Assembly: GCA_032173965.1 (NCBI GenBank)
Contig: CM063290.1
Coordinates: 6,399,501-6,463,500 of the forward strand
From: Sitta carolinensis
Taxonomy: Eukaryota; Chordata; Aves; Passeriformes; Sittidae
DNA: 64,000 bases
Reading direction: 5' to 3'
Shown: positions 53,108 through 64,000 of the stretch, piece after piece
Layout of the letters: each line of letters opens with the position of its first letter
How positions within the stretch are numbered: position 1 is the first letter of the stretch
Program-made: the position numbers and the translations under genes
The notes under the pieces: generated by a model
What the model saw: the letters and a program-made list of their open reading frames with translations, nothing else
Database searches by the model: none
What the model was told of the DNA's origin: nothing

Positions 53108-54436
53108 TTGCAGCTCTCCAGATCATGTGAAATTGGATGCTCTTCTTTCTTTTTCCTCATCCCTTTCTCAGAAGGATCTTGAAGTGTGACTTGTCCCCAG
53201 AGGTGCAAATATACACTGAGGGTATCCAGCTTAATATCCTGCAAGGAAACGATTGTACTCAGCAAAGAGGTGGTAAAACAACAAAACAATCTCTTGGAAT
53301 CCTTCTCTCACACTTAACTCATTTTGCTAATATTTTCATTCCTCACAAAGGGCTTATGTGAACAGAGGCTGGTGCTGATGGAAGAGGAGGAAAACTGAGC
53401 GAAACTCACCTGCTGCTGTCAAAGAGTCTAAAACCAAAATCTGACTACAAGGAACAGACTGGCCTCAATGTACTACCACTGAGATCCTTGGATGGACAAA
53501 GTATTCTTATCCTCAACATTATTGCTTTCCCATGTTCTCTTATGGGGCTGAAGCACATGGCACCTGAATGCCACCAGCTCCCCTGAGGTCAGTGCCCCAA
53601 ACCCTGACTTTCCAACACAGCTCCACCCCAGGTCCCTCTCAGATCTTCACTGCCTTCCAGAAGCTCTGCCTTGATCCAGAGAAGAGCAGGGCCAGCACTC
53701 TGTGTCTCAGTGTGTGTCCATAGACAGGCAAAGAACTTGTGTGATCAAGCCCTCCCTTGCCTGGACTGCCCTTCTCCAGACCATGTGGAGACAAGGGTGG
53801 AGAACGGGTGGGACGCCTTAGCACCAACAGACAAACGCACACTCGACCATCCCAAAGGATGGAAAGTTTGCAGCTCTGGGTTTTGGTCTCAGTCCCATAC
53901 TGGGTGTAACTGTGAAAGCAAAACAATGTTCCCTAAAGTCAGGATGGTCAGGCTTTCTCCATAAATGTTATTTATAGAGGGTTGGGCCCTGTGAGTGAAA
54001 AGCTGGGGAGAATTTTCATTCTGCCTGAAGGACTCACAAAGATTAGCTGACAAAGTTTAGTGACTGGGAATTCTGCCCAGATTCAGATTCAGGGAAGGAA
54101 TTAGCACACTGGTTTAATGGATCAATCTTTTCACTCAATTTCATGATGTGATGGTGGAGATGTGAAGTTTGAAGGAGGATGTGCATGTCCCACAGAGATT
54201 TTCCACAGATTCGTGTCTGACTTGCACACCCCCATGTGAAAGTGAGCTACCCCCCCGCCTACAGCAGCCTGGCAGGATACCAGAACAGACCAATCCAATT
54301 TGTGAAAAATAATTGATCCAGCTGCCTAAATCCTGCCATTTTCTCACTCCAAGAAGTATATTTTTGCAATTATCACACATGTTGAGCAGCAAACACGGAT
54401 GAAAGTTCAGTTTTGTCTAAGTTCACTGCTTGATAG
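53108..54436. other. Non-coding stretch, no gene recognised
   Basis: Short overlapping frames on both strands (97 and 95 codons at 53.6-53.96 kb), none recognised. Nothing else seen. Confidence 0.6.
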
Positions 54437-54523
54437 CTATAACTATATATATAATTTATATATGTAATATCATATAGTACATATATATATATATATATAA
54501 AATATATATATATATACATAAAA
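54437..54523. repeat. AT-rich (TA)n simple repeat, interrupted
   Basis: Several TA blocks, the longest about 19 and 16 bases, separated by short AT-rich spacers. The minus-strand frame that reads it as Ile/Tyr alternation is an artefact of the repeat. Confidence 0.88.
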
Positions 54524-54612
54524 CAGTGCTCCCAAATGATTTCTGCTGAGGGGGAAGACTTTAGTTGATGCATATTCTTTGCTTTAGATGAATATTTTTC
54601 TCCACTATTTGC

Positions 54613-54715
54613 AAAAAAAAAAAAAAAAATAATAATAATAAGGAACAGACAAAATAAAATTTAAAAGAAAAAAAAAAAGAAAAAAAAAGAAAAAAAAAGA
54701 GAAAGTAGTGAGAAA
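54613..54715 (+). repeat. Composite A-rich repeat: A17, (AAT)n, (A8-12 G)n
   Basis: An A17 run at 54613-54629 leads into four AAT units. After about 25 bases there is a series of A-runs of 8-12 bases each closed by a single G, up to about 54703. It is a compound low-complexity tract. Confidence 0.9.
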
Positions 54716-54952
54716 TAGCAATATTTCTGAAGGGGATAGAGGAGATGAAGGGAATGAAAGCAAGTCATTGATCCAAAATGTTCTGCCATTTGATAGCCAA
54801 ATAGCTCAGTTCTGAGTGCTCTGAGACCTCTCAGCACAGCTCTGACACCCCAGTGCACTGGGTGATTACCCAAAGCTCATTTAAGTCTGTGGGAAGGAAT
54901 CTGCCAACCCAACTGACTTTGGTTCATCCTTTACCCTGGCAGATGATAAATT

Positions 54953-54969
54953 AAAAAAAAAAAAAAAAA
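54953..54969 (+). repeat. A17 homopolymer run
   Basis: Seventeen consecutive A bases between AT-rich flanks. No polyadenylation signal upstream. Confidence 0.88.
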
Positions 54970-55269
54970 TAAGAAAGGCATGAGAGGAGGGAATGTTTCT
55001 TGCATTAACATTTCTGGAAAAAAACCTTTCTCCTGCAACTCCCACTAAAACCAGGTTTAGTTTAAGAGCTGGTTTAGAGAAACCTCTCCTTGGGGTAGCC
55101 CTGAAGAATGTTGGTTCATTAGTGATTGAACATGTCCTTTAACACAGCCATTAATTAGGGAGAAAACGCTTAATGCATTTGGATCCTACAGTTTCCTGGG
55201 ATGTTGTGTCGAGGGGGAGTGAAAACTTCAGAGAAGCCCATGTGCAGCTGAGTTCTATCTTACATTGAC

Positions 55270-55796
55270 TTCTTATCATGGAAATACTTGGGAGAAAAGA
55301 TTGACAGGAGCTGAGACAATTTGCCTTTGGTGCTCTGAGAGCCTTGGAACCTACCCACTACAGCCAGCTCTGTTACACACCTGTTGGAGCAGCAGAAGCT
55401 GGTATCACCTCTGTCACTTCTGGAAGCTTGGAGAGAGATTTACCAATTTGTTGTAACAAATTTATTGCCCCAGTGTGCCTTCTACTTACGACACCAACTC
55501 TGTGGTTGACATTGCAAAAAATACAGGATATGAAAAGGAAGACACCAAGATTGTCATTATGGACCTAACTCAACCAGCAGCAAAGCCCCTAAAAATTATC
55601 TTAAAACTGAAAAGTGTGGCCATCAGATGCTTCCTGATGTCTTTCCTGAACACCTTGGTCATGGTGCTCTACCTCTGGACTCCAGGGAAGCTGAAGCCCT
55701 TATAACCTTGGATGTCACAGGTGTTGCTGGACCTGTCCCAGCCTCTCAGGGCGTAGAGCATCTCACTGATTTACTCATCAAAAAAAAAAAAAAAAA
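55270..55796 (+). pseudogene. Possible decayed retrocopy ending in A17
   Basis: About 500 bp with unusually coding-like composition end directly in an A17 run (55780-55796) followed by CAAAAA-type decay. The reading frame at 55475-55705 includes DIAKNTGYEKEDTKIVIMD. A different frame downstream, to about 55770, includes LPDVFPEHLGHGALPLDSRE. A switch of the coding-like frame without a continuous long frame is what frameshift decay would give. I do not recognise the parent protein, there is no AATAAA before the tail, and no target-site duplication was found. It may simply be unrelated sequence beside an A run. Confidence 0.25.
55780..55796 (+). repeat. A17 homopolymer run
   Basis: Seventeen A bases followed by a CAAAAACAAA-type tail. 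Confidence 0.9.
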
Positions 55797-55974
55797 CAAA
55801 AACAAACCCATAAGATTTTGAAAATGAGCCCTGTGGTGGCATATTTAATGCAGGAGTGATATCAAAAAACTGCGAAGGCAAAGAGAAACTTTAATTCTTA
55901 ATTTAGGCAACTTTTTTCTTGCATTTGATTAGCGTGGGGTAAGGAAAGCTGGGAGGAGCACTCCTGCTCTCCCC

Positions 55975-56135
55975 CCACGCTCACCCCGACCCCCGGCTCG
56001 CTGGGAGCCGTATCTGGCAGGCGCTGGAGCGGAGCCCGTTCCCATGGATACGCCGAGGATGCTCTGCCGGGGCTGCCCGCGGGGCGAGCGGCGGGGGCTC
56101 GGCTGGGGCGGCGGACACGGAGCGGAGTCCCTGCA
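55975..56135. promoter_or_regulatory. Short CpG-dense patch
   Basis: By eye about 21 CpG dinucleotides fall within roughly 160 bp, and the patch is very GC-rich; the flanks on the left side are AT-rich with almost none. GC-box-like GGGGCGAG and GGGGCGGCG strings are present. A dense patch of this kind usually means an unmethylated CpG island or promoter, or local GC-biased gene conversion. An ATG at 56044 opens a plus-strand frame that runs into the adjoining minisatellite, which I do not regard as a gene. No TATA box is visible. It abuts the minisatellite directly, so the two may share one cause. Confidence 0.5.
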
Positions 56136-56139
56136 GAGC

Positions 56140-56482
56140 CACGGGCCCATCCCTGTGTGGATCAGGGATTTCCCCCTGCAGAGCCACGGGCCCCATCTCT
56201 GTGTGGATCAGGGATTTCCCTTCTCCATATCCACGGCCCATCTCTGGTGTGGATCAGGGATATCCCCTCTCCATACCACGGCCCCATCTCTGTGTGGATC
56301 AGGGATATCCCCTCTCCATACCCACGGCCCCATCTCTGTGTGTGGATCAGGGATATCCCCTCTCCATACCACCCATCCTTATCAGGGCCCCCTACCACCC
56401 CCTCTCTGTGTGGATCAGGGATATCCCCTCTCCATACCCACGGGCCCCGTCTGTGTGTGGATCAGGGATATCCCCCACACCA
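56140..56482 (+). repeat. GC-rich minisatellite, seven copies, unit about 46 bp
   Basis: The core GTGTGGATCAGGGAT starts at 56155, 56201, 56247, 56292, 56340, 56408 and 56455, giving periods of 46, 46, 45, 48, 68 and 47 bp. The 68-bp step holds an extra partial unit near 56371-56407. Each unit continues with a 'cccctctccatacccacggc' type segment. The first two units differ (a 'ctgcagagccacggg' segment replaces it), so the array seems to have grown from the CpG patch side with later homogenisation of inner units. Because few stop codons occur in the unit, the array is open in all three forward frames and in at least two reverse frames; these frames are not genes. Confidence 0.95.
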
Positions 56483-59400
56483 CTGCAGGCTGCACCGTCT
56501 GGATGCTCTTGCTGTGGCACCAACCTCTCTCAGCTCCCCCCTCCTGCTGCAGCCCCGATTTTAAACTGGCATGCAGGGAGAGGATGGAGAAAATGTTTCC
56601 CTGAAAGAAACTCCTAAAGTGCCCCCTAAAAAGCAGGCAGAGGTGGTGCTATGGCTGCGGTACAAACTGGGGACAGAAATTTGAGAATGTGGGGAATTCA
56701 AGCAGGGCAGGCATCTTGCTGAGCCACAGAGAGCCAGTCTGCTGTGGAACACAGGCAGGAATGCAAGGTGACACCTGAGAAGGATAGCAGTAGTTCAGCT
56801 CACAGCAGCTGGAAGGAGGCAGGAATTTCCAACCCAAGGGAATGGTGTTTCCTCAGTACAGTGGGGAGCACACAGCACTGCCCACCAGGGAACACCCAGT
56901 GAGGGAGCAAAGCAGCCCCTGTGATTCTTACTCCTAAAGCCAGGATGTGTTCACATGGAATATATTCTGCACGTTTAACTACTTAAGAAATTACCATTTC
57001 CTGATTAAAGAAGCAAGAATAACATATTTATATAAAAATGATCTGGAATTTTCTTTTCCCGGGCATCTTTGGAGAGATTAATTGTAATAATCAGATACTG
57101 GGCTGGAAAGAAGGGATTTCTTAGTACATCATTCTTCCCAAAGCAGACCTAACTCTATGTTCATACTTCTTGTCAAGCGTCCCCACATGTTTTTAAAGGC
57201 CTCCAGTAGTGGATACACATGTTGGTCCACAGAAAATCGACTCCATTCTATTTTTAAATTCAAGTTCATCTCTTTTGAAAGACTTTTGTAATTGGTCACC
57301 AGACCACAATTACACACAGAAGTTGTTCTCCTACTCTGAAACATCAGAACCTTCTCCAATGTCATCTGGTGGCAGGCAGCGTGGGAAATAACTCGTGTTA
57401 GCTGCATACTAAATCTCCTTTCTCAGCCTCTGCTCTTCCTGACAGGAATGCTCCTAAGAGCCTGCTCCGGGAGTGATGATTAGTTTGTTGAGTAATTATC
57501 AATGCTCAAAGACACAGTGTCATTCCTGGTGCTTTTAGGTTAGGAGAGAGCTGTCGCAGGAGAAAGCTCGGGATGGTGAGACATCAACCAGCACCTGGAG
57601 AGCAGCTCAAGGCACGGCAGGTCTGGAGTGAGACCATCACCCACCCACGATGGATCTCTCCAAAACCAGGGCAGAACCTCCAGCTCTGCACAGTGAGCCC
57701 ACAGACCTCACCTGGCTCTTCCCCTTGCTCCAGCAAAGCACTTTAACATTTCCATGGCAATTCTGGTGGTTTCCGCCCCCTCACAAAGGCTGCCTTTGTT
57801 CATACAAGTTGTAAATTTGTTTCATTTTCTCTTGGAGCTCCCACACCATCAAGATCAAATCTAAGGTGTTAATTAAATGGAACGTGTAACACTTTACAGT
57901 CCAACAGACAGCAATTTGGGCTAATGGCAATGGCTGGAGGTGGGCTACAGCTGTGGGCAGGGAGGGCTCTGATTGCCCCCTGTTGGCTTCCTGCTAACCA
58001 ATATTCCTATTTTCCTATATATTCTCCCACTCCTTGGAATTCAATAATTATTTGACTACACCTCACTGACAGCACATTTCAATTTAAAGGCTTTACTCGT
58101 CAGCTTATACATGCGTATCTGCAAAAATAATTCTCCATGTTTATGGTTTTCAGCTCCTCAGCCTCCCAGGTGTCTTTTAAGTTCAACTTTATTTTGCCTT
58201 CATCTTAATTCAACAGCTGCAGAGGAACACACAGCAACTTCCAGGTTAACTGATTGATGAGTTTTAGCCAAACATAGTAAAGAGCTCACGCTCGACCATA
58301 AACTCATTTGAGGCAACAACAAGCACACCAGGTCACAGTCTTCGCATGACAACAAGCTGCCTGCAGCAAAATCCAGCTGCAAACACCTCTCAGAAAAACT
58401 CCAGAGTGCCCCAAAACTGCCCCTGCATTGCCTTGCTCTGTGCACCCTATATGTCAATATAAAAGATTATTTTAAAATAAATTTTTGCTTAGAAATTATT
58501 TTCTAAGACTGGTTAAGAGAGCTTTCCTGATAATCAGATGGCTTCTGTTTTCTGCAAGTTTGTATGAAAGGCTGAGCTGATTGCTCAGACAGCATCTCTT
58601 GTAGGTATAACTGTTTAAAAGCAGCATCAGATTTTCCAAACAGATTTACCATCAGTCTGAATACTTTTTGTGACAGTTGGAGCAGTTCATGAGGAATTTG
58701 GTATTTGATACTGGAACTGCAGCCTCTTGCTCAATTATTTGGACAAGATACACACAGATGGCGGTGTCTTATTTTGGCCACTGTCAAAGAAAAAGTTTCC
58801 AGTGTATTTATATGTAAAAGTTCAAAATGTCTTTTTATGCACATTCTTTGCCACCGACCTCTAATTCCCTGCTTATGCCAAAGTCTTTGCAAACAAACGG
58901 ATCTGTTACAATCTCCTCAGAGCAAAATACAAGATGGGTGCAACCATCAGCAATGCCAATCCAAGGTTTCATTTACTTATTTACAGATAACTTGGTGAGG
59001 GATTTTCCCTGCTTCAGTTAACAGCTGCTTTGCTTTTTTGCAGCAAAATCATCAGCTTCAGTTTCTGTCGTGCTGGAATGGCAAACCCAGGAGGGAAATG
59101 GGGGATAAAGCCAAGTGAATGCATTAATGTAGTGCACACTGTTTGCTGCCTAAAGCTGTGCAGCTCAGCTCCTCTTTCCTCAGTCTTAGCTCAGTTTTTA
59201 AGCATAAACAGCTACACTGCTCTACTAAAATGAAATGATGAATGTTAAAAAAAATTCATCAGAACCTTTTTATCCTGGAAACTGCTTTATAATCTGTCAT
59301 CACATCACCACACTCAAGTGGTGACTAGCATCTCACACGGAACAGAACAGGTTAATTTTTCCAAGGCTGAATCATCACAGAATTCATCTATAATAGCCCA

Positions 59401-60675
59401 TGCAGAATAAAAAGCTAGAGATGCATTTAAATACCCCCAAAGTAATTTGGTTAGTCAATGAACCACAGTATCTTCTCCCCACTCTCTGGTTCACTTGGCA
59501 TCCATCACTTTTATTTTGTATCAGATACTCATTGTCTGGAGAGATAACAGATATGTGATCCAAAGAAAGGAGCATCCCATTGAATTGCTGGCACAGAACA
59601 TAACACTGTCATTATGCAGCATTGTGGTGCAAGCCAAAATACCCGTTTTTAATGTGTTCTCTGTAAAGAAATTATGGCACCCACATCTCTTCCACATAAT
59701 CTCAGCATGTTATTAAAACCAGTAAAACTCTAGATTTGAGTTCATCCCAAGGGAGCTAACATGGGTTGGTTGTAGTTTCACACTCCTATTTCCACAGATA
59801 GAGATGATTTGGACACATCTTCTTTTTTCTTTATTTTCTCTTTTTCCCCCTTTTTCTTGCAGAATAACATTTTTTAAGTTGACATCAACTTTTCAGATTT
59901 TCACAGCACAGAAGCTGTGAGCACAGTGCTTACTCCTGAAAATGTATACTGTGAAGCTGACAGCTTAGGAAGAAGTGAAAATTGGATAAATGACTAGCAA
60001 AGATGGCACGAATGTAACAGAGCACCTTTCCACTTGCAGCCGTGGGCACCAAATGCAGCCAGGGCACTCAGTTTCCCTTACTATCATGGCCATTGCTCTG
60101 TCCTGCAACTCCAAGCTCCTTTAGATTTCCCTCCCATCTCCTTGCAACAGCTGCCTCACACTTCTCTGCTCATCCTTACCTCAAGCATGTTCTAAAAATG
60201 TTCTAAAACTGTTCAGTGTGTTGCACAGCGGGAACACAGCACAGTATAATTGTTAAATATCTACAAATATTTCTATCTGTATTTCTCTTTGCAAAATCTT
60301 CAGGTCTGGCTGATGCTTACTCCAAGGTACAGCGACCCTACCCCACCCCTGTGTCCCTTCTGGCACGTGCCCCAGCAGAGAGAAATTAGTTTTATTCCAG
60401 CATATAGCCCAGCAACGCAAGTGCTCAGAGAAATCTTCAGCAATCTCAGCTCTCAGAAGTAGCATCTGGAACCAAAACTTCATTCAAAGGGAATTACCTG
60501 GCTCAGAAGAAAGGCTGAAGTCAGAGCATCACAGCTTACTTCACTCTCTCCACCTAAGAAATCTTTAAATCCAGCATGACTGTGCCAAGCCCATCACCCA
60601 GGGCTTAAGTCCTGCTCATAGGTAGCTCTGGGCAGTTAGAGCTGGTCTGCACTCACAGGCCCTGTACCTCATTTT

Positions 60676-60678
<3 letters not shown>
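56483..60678. other. Non-coding stretch, no gene recognised
   Basis: Open frames up to 97 codons (plus, 58705-58998), none recognised. No CR1 text was seen. AT-rich intervals lie at 57.0-57.1 and 58.0-58.7 kb. Confidence 0.6.

Positions 60679-60728
<50 letters not shown>
60679..60728. repeat. (AT)22 dinucleotide microsatellite
   Basis: Forty-four bases of uninterrupted AT (60679-60722) followed by a short TATATA remnant. The alternation is self-complementary and can extrude a cruciform. It is very likely length-polymorphic. Confidence 0.95.
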
Positions 60729-63700
60729 GTTTCTCCTTTAAGTTTCTGTAATCTGTTGATCACAGTGAAACCTGTGAAAGGTAAAAACACAGAGAGATCA
60801 TGGTGGATCTGCAGATTAACCCCCTCAGGAAGGGCAGGACAAGAGGCTGCAAGAGGAAAGTTGGGGTTTTGGGGATTGTACTTGAAACACAATGGGGAGG
60901 GTTGTCAGGGAGAGACCAGTCCTGATGGTGGAAAGTGGACAAGTGCCTTTGGTTCAGGACCTCTAGCACATTCAGATGAAAGGAAAAAAATCTGCAATAC
61001 CATAGTCTAATACCGTACTCAGTAGAGAACATAAGAACACCAGAGACGACTTTGCAAAAACTGCTCATGCAAATCAGTGAGGGCTGCCCTGGGATGCTGC
61101 AGTATCCTGGGGTCTCAGCAGGCACCTGAAGGCTGCAAACCTCTGAGCACCAAAACCAGCCAGTGCTCCAGTGCAATAGAAATCACAGCTGAGGCTTGGG
61201 GTTTTGACTTTTACTCAGACACGTCCAAACTGTTTTGATTCACTGATTCCTGGCTTACCCAAAAGGTAAAGTTTAAAGGTTAAGTGAAACAGCAACAAAA
61301 CCAAAGCCAAGAAGGATTCTTATTGACTTTTGAACAGGGTGAGGGCATACTGATTTGCACCAGCTCTCCAGAAAGGGAATAATTGTAAATAAACATCCTC
61401 CACACCTTCCTCCCACGCATGCAGGCAGACACACTCTAAGCTGCTATCTCACTTCATTCAGCTCCAACAGCTCCCAGTTTCAAGATAATTAACCCTTTTT
61501 ATTAGTAGTTCCAATGTATGGCATGCTGGCATTTTGTTTTTATATCCTGAGGCTTCTAACTCAGGCTAATTAACCTTGTAGGATGAGGAAGGAAGCCTGA
61601 AAGGAGATCACTCAGCACAGAATTACACTCAGGCAGTCCATCCATCACAGGGGACACAGGAGCTCAGCTGGGGGCACAGTGTTGTCCCTTCACTGCATGC
61701 AGAGCCAGCACCAACACAGGCTGTCCTGCAGACAAGAGCCACTTGTGAGGAGCTGACCAACCTCCACGGACCCAGGCACCATTGTATTTGCCCCTACAGA
61801 TCACTGAACACTTCTGTTGATATAACAACCCTTGGAACCCTAAAATCTCCACTCCTGACAGCGTTGTCTGTTTGGGTTCCTTTAGCCCAAAATAATCCCT
61901 AAGGCAATGACTAGTTCTGGGGAATAAAGGAGGCAAATGTGCTTCCCACTAAGCAGAACCTGTCTCAGTGTTTCAATTCTCTCTTCATCACTGTTTTTGT
62001 TCAGAGAGGTGGGGCCATGCAGTCAATGCAGACAGGGGAGGTATTTTCCTTCCAGAAGACACTACTGCACAGCCACTCCCTGGCCACCGAAGCTGGTTCT
62101 CCTCAGAAACAGCATCAGGGGCTGACAAGTTGCAGATTTCCCTGTGCCACACAGCTGTCCTACTGCAGCAAAGAATTTAAATTTTATTTCTCCTGTGGGC
62201 TTTTTTTTTCACTTGTACAGCCACAGCAAGGGTGCTGGGCTGCAGAGCTGTGGTGCCTGCTTGAGCACAGCTGGGAGCTGAGATGGGGCTGGGGATCAGA
62301 AAATGCTGAGCCAGGGTTCCCCCCCACCTCTGCCATGTGCTGCTGGGACCCAGCCTCTCCACAGGGCAGGGAAAGGCTCAGCTGCAGTTATGAAACACAT
62401 CTGAGAATGGGTTTGTTCCACAGTCAAATTATGACAGCCTTGACCTGCTTTGGAGGCATCCTGGCTCTCTGCCAAGCTGGTGAATCAAGGGATGCTGAAC
62501 TGCCAAGTCCACCAAACATCAAAGGAAATGAAGCTGTTCCCATGGAACTCATTTTGCTCTCTGGCCACAGAAACATTTCACCAGAGCTTCCCTTTGAAGA
62601 GCCAGGCAGCGAGGTGTAGCAGGATCCCCAGCAGCTCCTCTCCTCAGTCAAACAGGGCTTTATCTCCTCTGCAGTACAACCAAAAATGTCTCAAAAATAT
62701 CGTGAAAAATCCTTTGCAAACACAATATGAATAAATAAAAGGAGAGGTAAAAATGGCTAGGAAAAGGGGAAAGGTAGTAAAAGGCCATTTGCTAATGATT
62801 GGCCTTTTCTAAATAAATTCCTTACTGGTTGCCAGCTGTCTGAGCCCTGAAACTTGGCATAACTACAACAGACACTGAATTTGATACAGACATTTGGTTC
62901 CCCGTATTAATCATGTGGAGAAGAAATAGAATACATCATTTTTGTGTTTGCCTCATCAGCTAAGGCTTTATCCCCATTAGACTTAATGGAAACCTTCCCT
63001 TCACTTTCCTTGTGGCCAAGATTTCAGGTCCAGAGCACAGCTCCAGGAATGCACTGCTGTGAGGAAAAATCCCAGGCACCTGCATCCTGACAGTGAAATT
63101 CCAACAGTTCAGGCTTATCTCCTCATAGTCAGGGCTAAAGTGGGCTGCTCTTGTGTCCTTTACAGAGGACAGAAATCCCAAAAGAGCAAAGGGAAAGGGC
63201 ATCAGAATCAATGAGCTCTTTGTGCTGGAGGGGAGAGCAAGTAGGTGGAGGGAGAGCTGGGGAGCTGTGGGATGGCTGGTCCACCCTGGGCAGTCAGGAC
63301 AACCCTCTGTGAGGGAGCATTTGCTGGACTGGATTATTCCAAGTGAAACAATATGGTTCCACGTGACATGAAAATGTATTAAAAGGTCAATGCACATCTT
63401 TGTGGTACAGGGAGAAAACCTTTCGGGGTACCAGGAGCCTTTCCCATTGCAAAGCAAGGAGGGGAAGGAGAAGTGACTCATTGCAGTCTCTCTCCTCTCT
63501 CCTTCGAACACCAAACACACACAATTACCCTAAAACCAGAATGTATCAGGGGGTTAGTATAACAATACATGTCTTATGCCAGTATTGTTCTTGAAATGTC
63601 TTTTTTCTTTCTTTCAGCTATTCCCACAGGGCAATAAGCACAATACATGTGCATGCATCTGGTGTGCCACAGACATCATAAAATGAGTTGGGTCCTCAGC

Positions 63701-64000
63701 TGGTTTTATTCAACTTGGCTGTCCTGATGGTTTTAATATTTATTTTTTTATTATTTCGGGTCCTCCTTCCAAACATTCTCCCCTCTCATATTCTGCATGC
63801 AACAATAGCACCATAATGTCTAACTTTTTATAAGCATCTCTGTAGTACCTCACAAAAGAAAAATAGGATGTGTAGATGTTGCTGACAAAGCAGCTGTGTC
63901 TGACTGGCATTTTGTTCAACAATTCCTGACATCATATTCCAAATCCTGCCTTCACTTTCCTATATAAAAAGAGTTTCTCCTTCAATTCTGGTTATCTAAT
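60729..64000. other. Non-coding stretch with two chance long frames
   Basis: The longest open frame of the window (226 codons, plus, 61939-62619) and a 186-codon minus frame (62960-63520) lie here. Neither shows a domain, signal peptide or repeat that I recognise, and each overlaps other open frames. No exon boundaries are convincing. Nothing else was seen up to the window end. Confidence 0.55.

Noticed and set aside
61939..62619. Longest open frame of the window, 226 codons, plus strand
   Set aside because: No recognisable domain, overlaps frames in other phases, and no supporting splice or promoter signal. A frame of this size is not rare by chance in 64 kb read in six frames.
62960..63520. 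186-codon minus-strand frame
   Set aside because: Unrecognised; no motif or exon boundaries.
1..64000. Autonomous retroelement or endogenous retrovirus
   Set aside because: No frame shows reverse-transcriptase, integrase, protease or envelope motifs, and no paired long terminal repeats were seen. All LINE copies are short 3' fragments.
1..64000. CRISPR arrays, operons or bacterial genes
   Set aside because: Repeat types and CR1 copies show vertebrate nuclear DNA; no regularly spaced direct repeats with unique spacers were found. The only regular array is the minisatellite at 56.1-56.5 kb.

Overview
This is nuclear DNA from a bird, most likely a gene desert or a very large intron. The main evidence is a set of six short, 5'-truncated copies of the CR1 LINE. 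They show the family's typical 3' region (the 'dominant-tail' segment with the 'gatgatcttt..cccttccaacc' type of text) and end in the octamer-like ATTCTGTG/ATTCTATG tail instead of poly(A). Low repeat content, rare CpG outside a few small patches, absence of Alu/B1/L1-like sequence, and many short unrelated open frames fit an avian intergenic or intronic region. I could not name the species or locus, and I found no protein-coding exon, tRNA, rRNA or known small RNA that I can defend.

Layout. 1-16 kb: non-coding sequence with CR1 tails at about 4.94-5.22, 11.13-11.22 and 13.29-13.42 kb, and a strongly C-rich tract at 1.79 kb. 16-24 kb: a (CAG)10 tract, an A24 run, a tiny CpG-rich inverted repeat at 20.15 kb and an old CR1/L3-like fragment at 23.7 kb. 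24-34 kb: a CR1 tail at 27.1 kb, an open frame ending at a good splice-donor sequence at 27.76-27.87 kb, the largest CR1 copy (minus strand) at 30.1-30.4 kb, a poly(A)-tailed segment with an AATAAA signal at 32.2-32.4 kb, and a promoter-like module at 33.7-33.8 kb (two POU octamers in an exact 30-bp tandem duplication followed by a TATA box). 34-54 kb: mostly featureless, with an A42 run, further A/T runs, a CR1 stub and small microsatellites. 54-56.5 kb: the most repeat-dense part, with AT-rich and A-rich simple repeats, a second poly(A)-ended segment that may be a decayed retrocopy, a sharp CpG-dense patch and a seven-copy GC-rich minisatellite of about 46 bp. 56.5-64 kb: non-coding sequence with one long (AT)n tract.

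There is no set of genes acting together here. The points most worth checking are the octamer-octamer-TATA module, the CpG patch joined to the minisatellite, the two poly(A)-ended segments (unexpected where CR1 is the main LINE), and the strand bias of long A runs (nine A runs against one T run of 16 bases or more). I found no evidence of a new biological system. All counts were made by eye.
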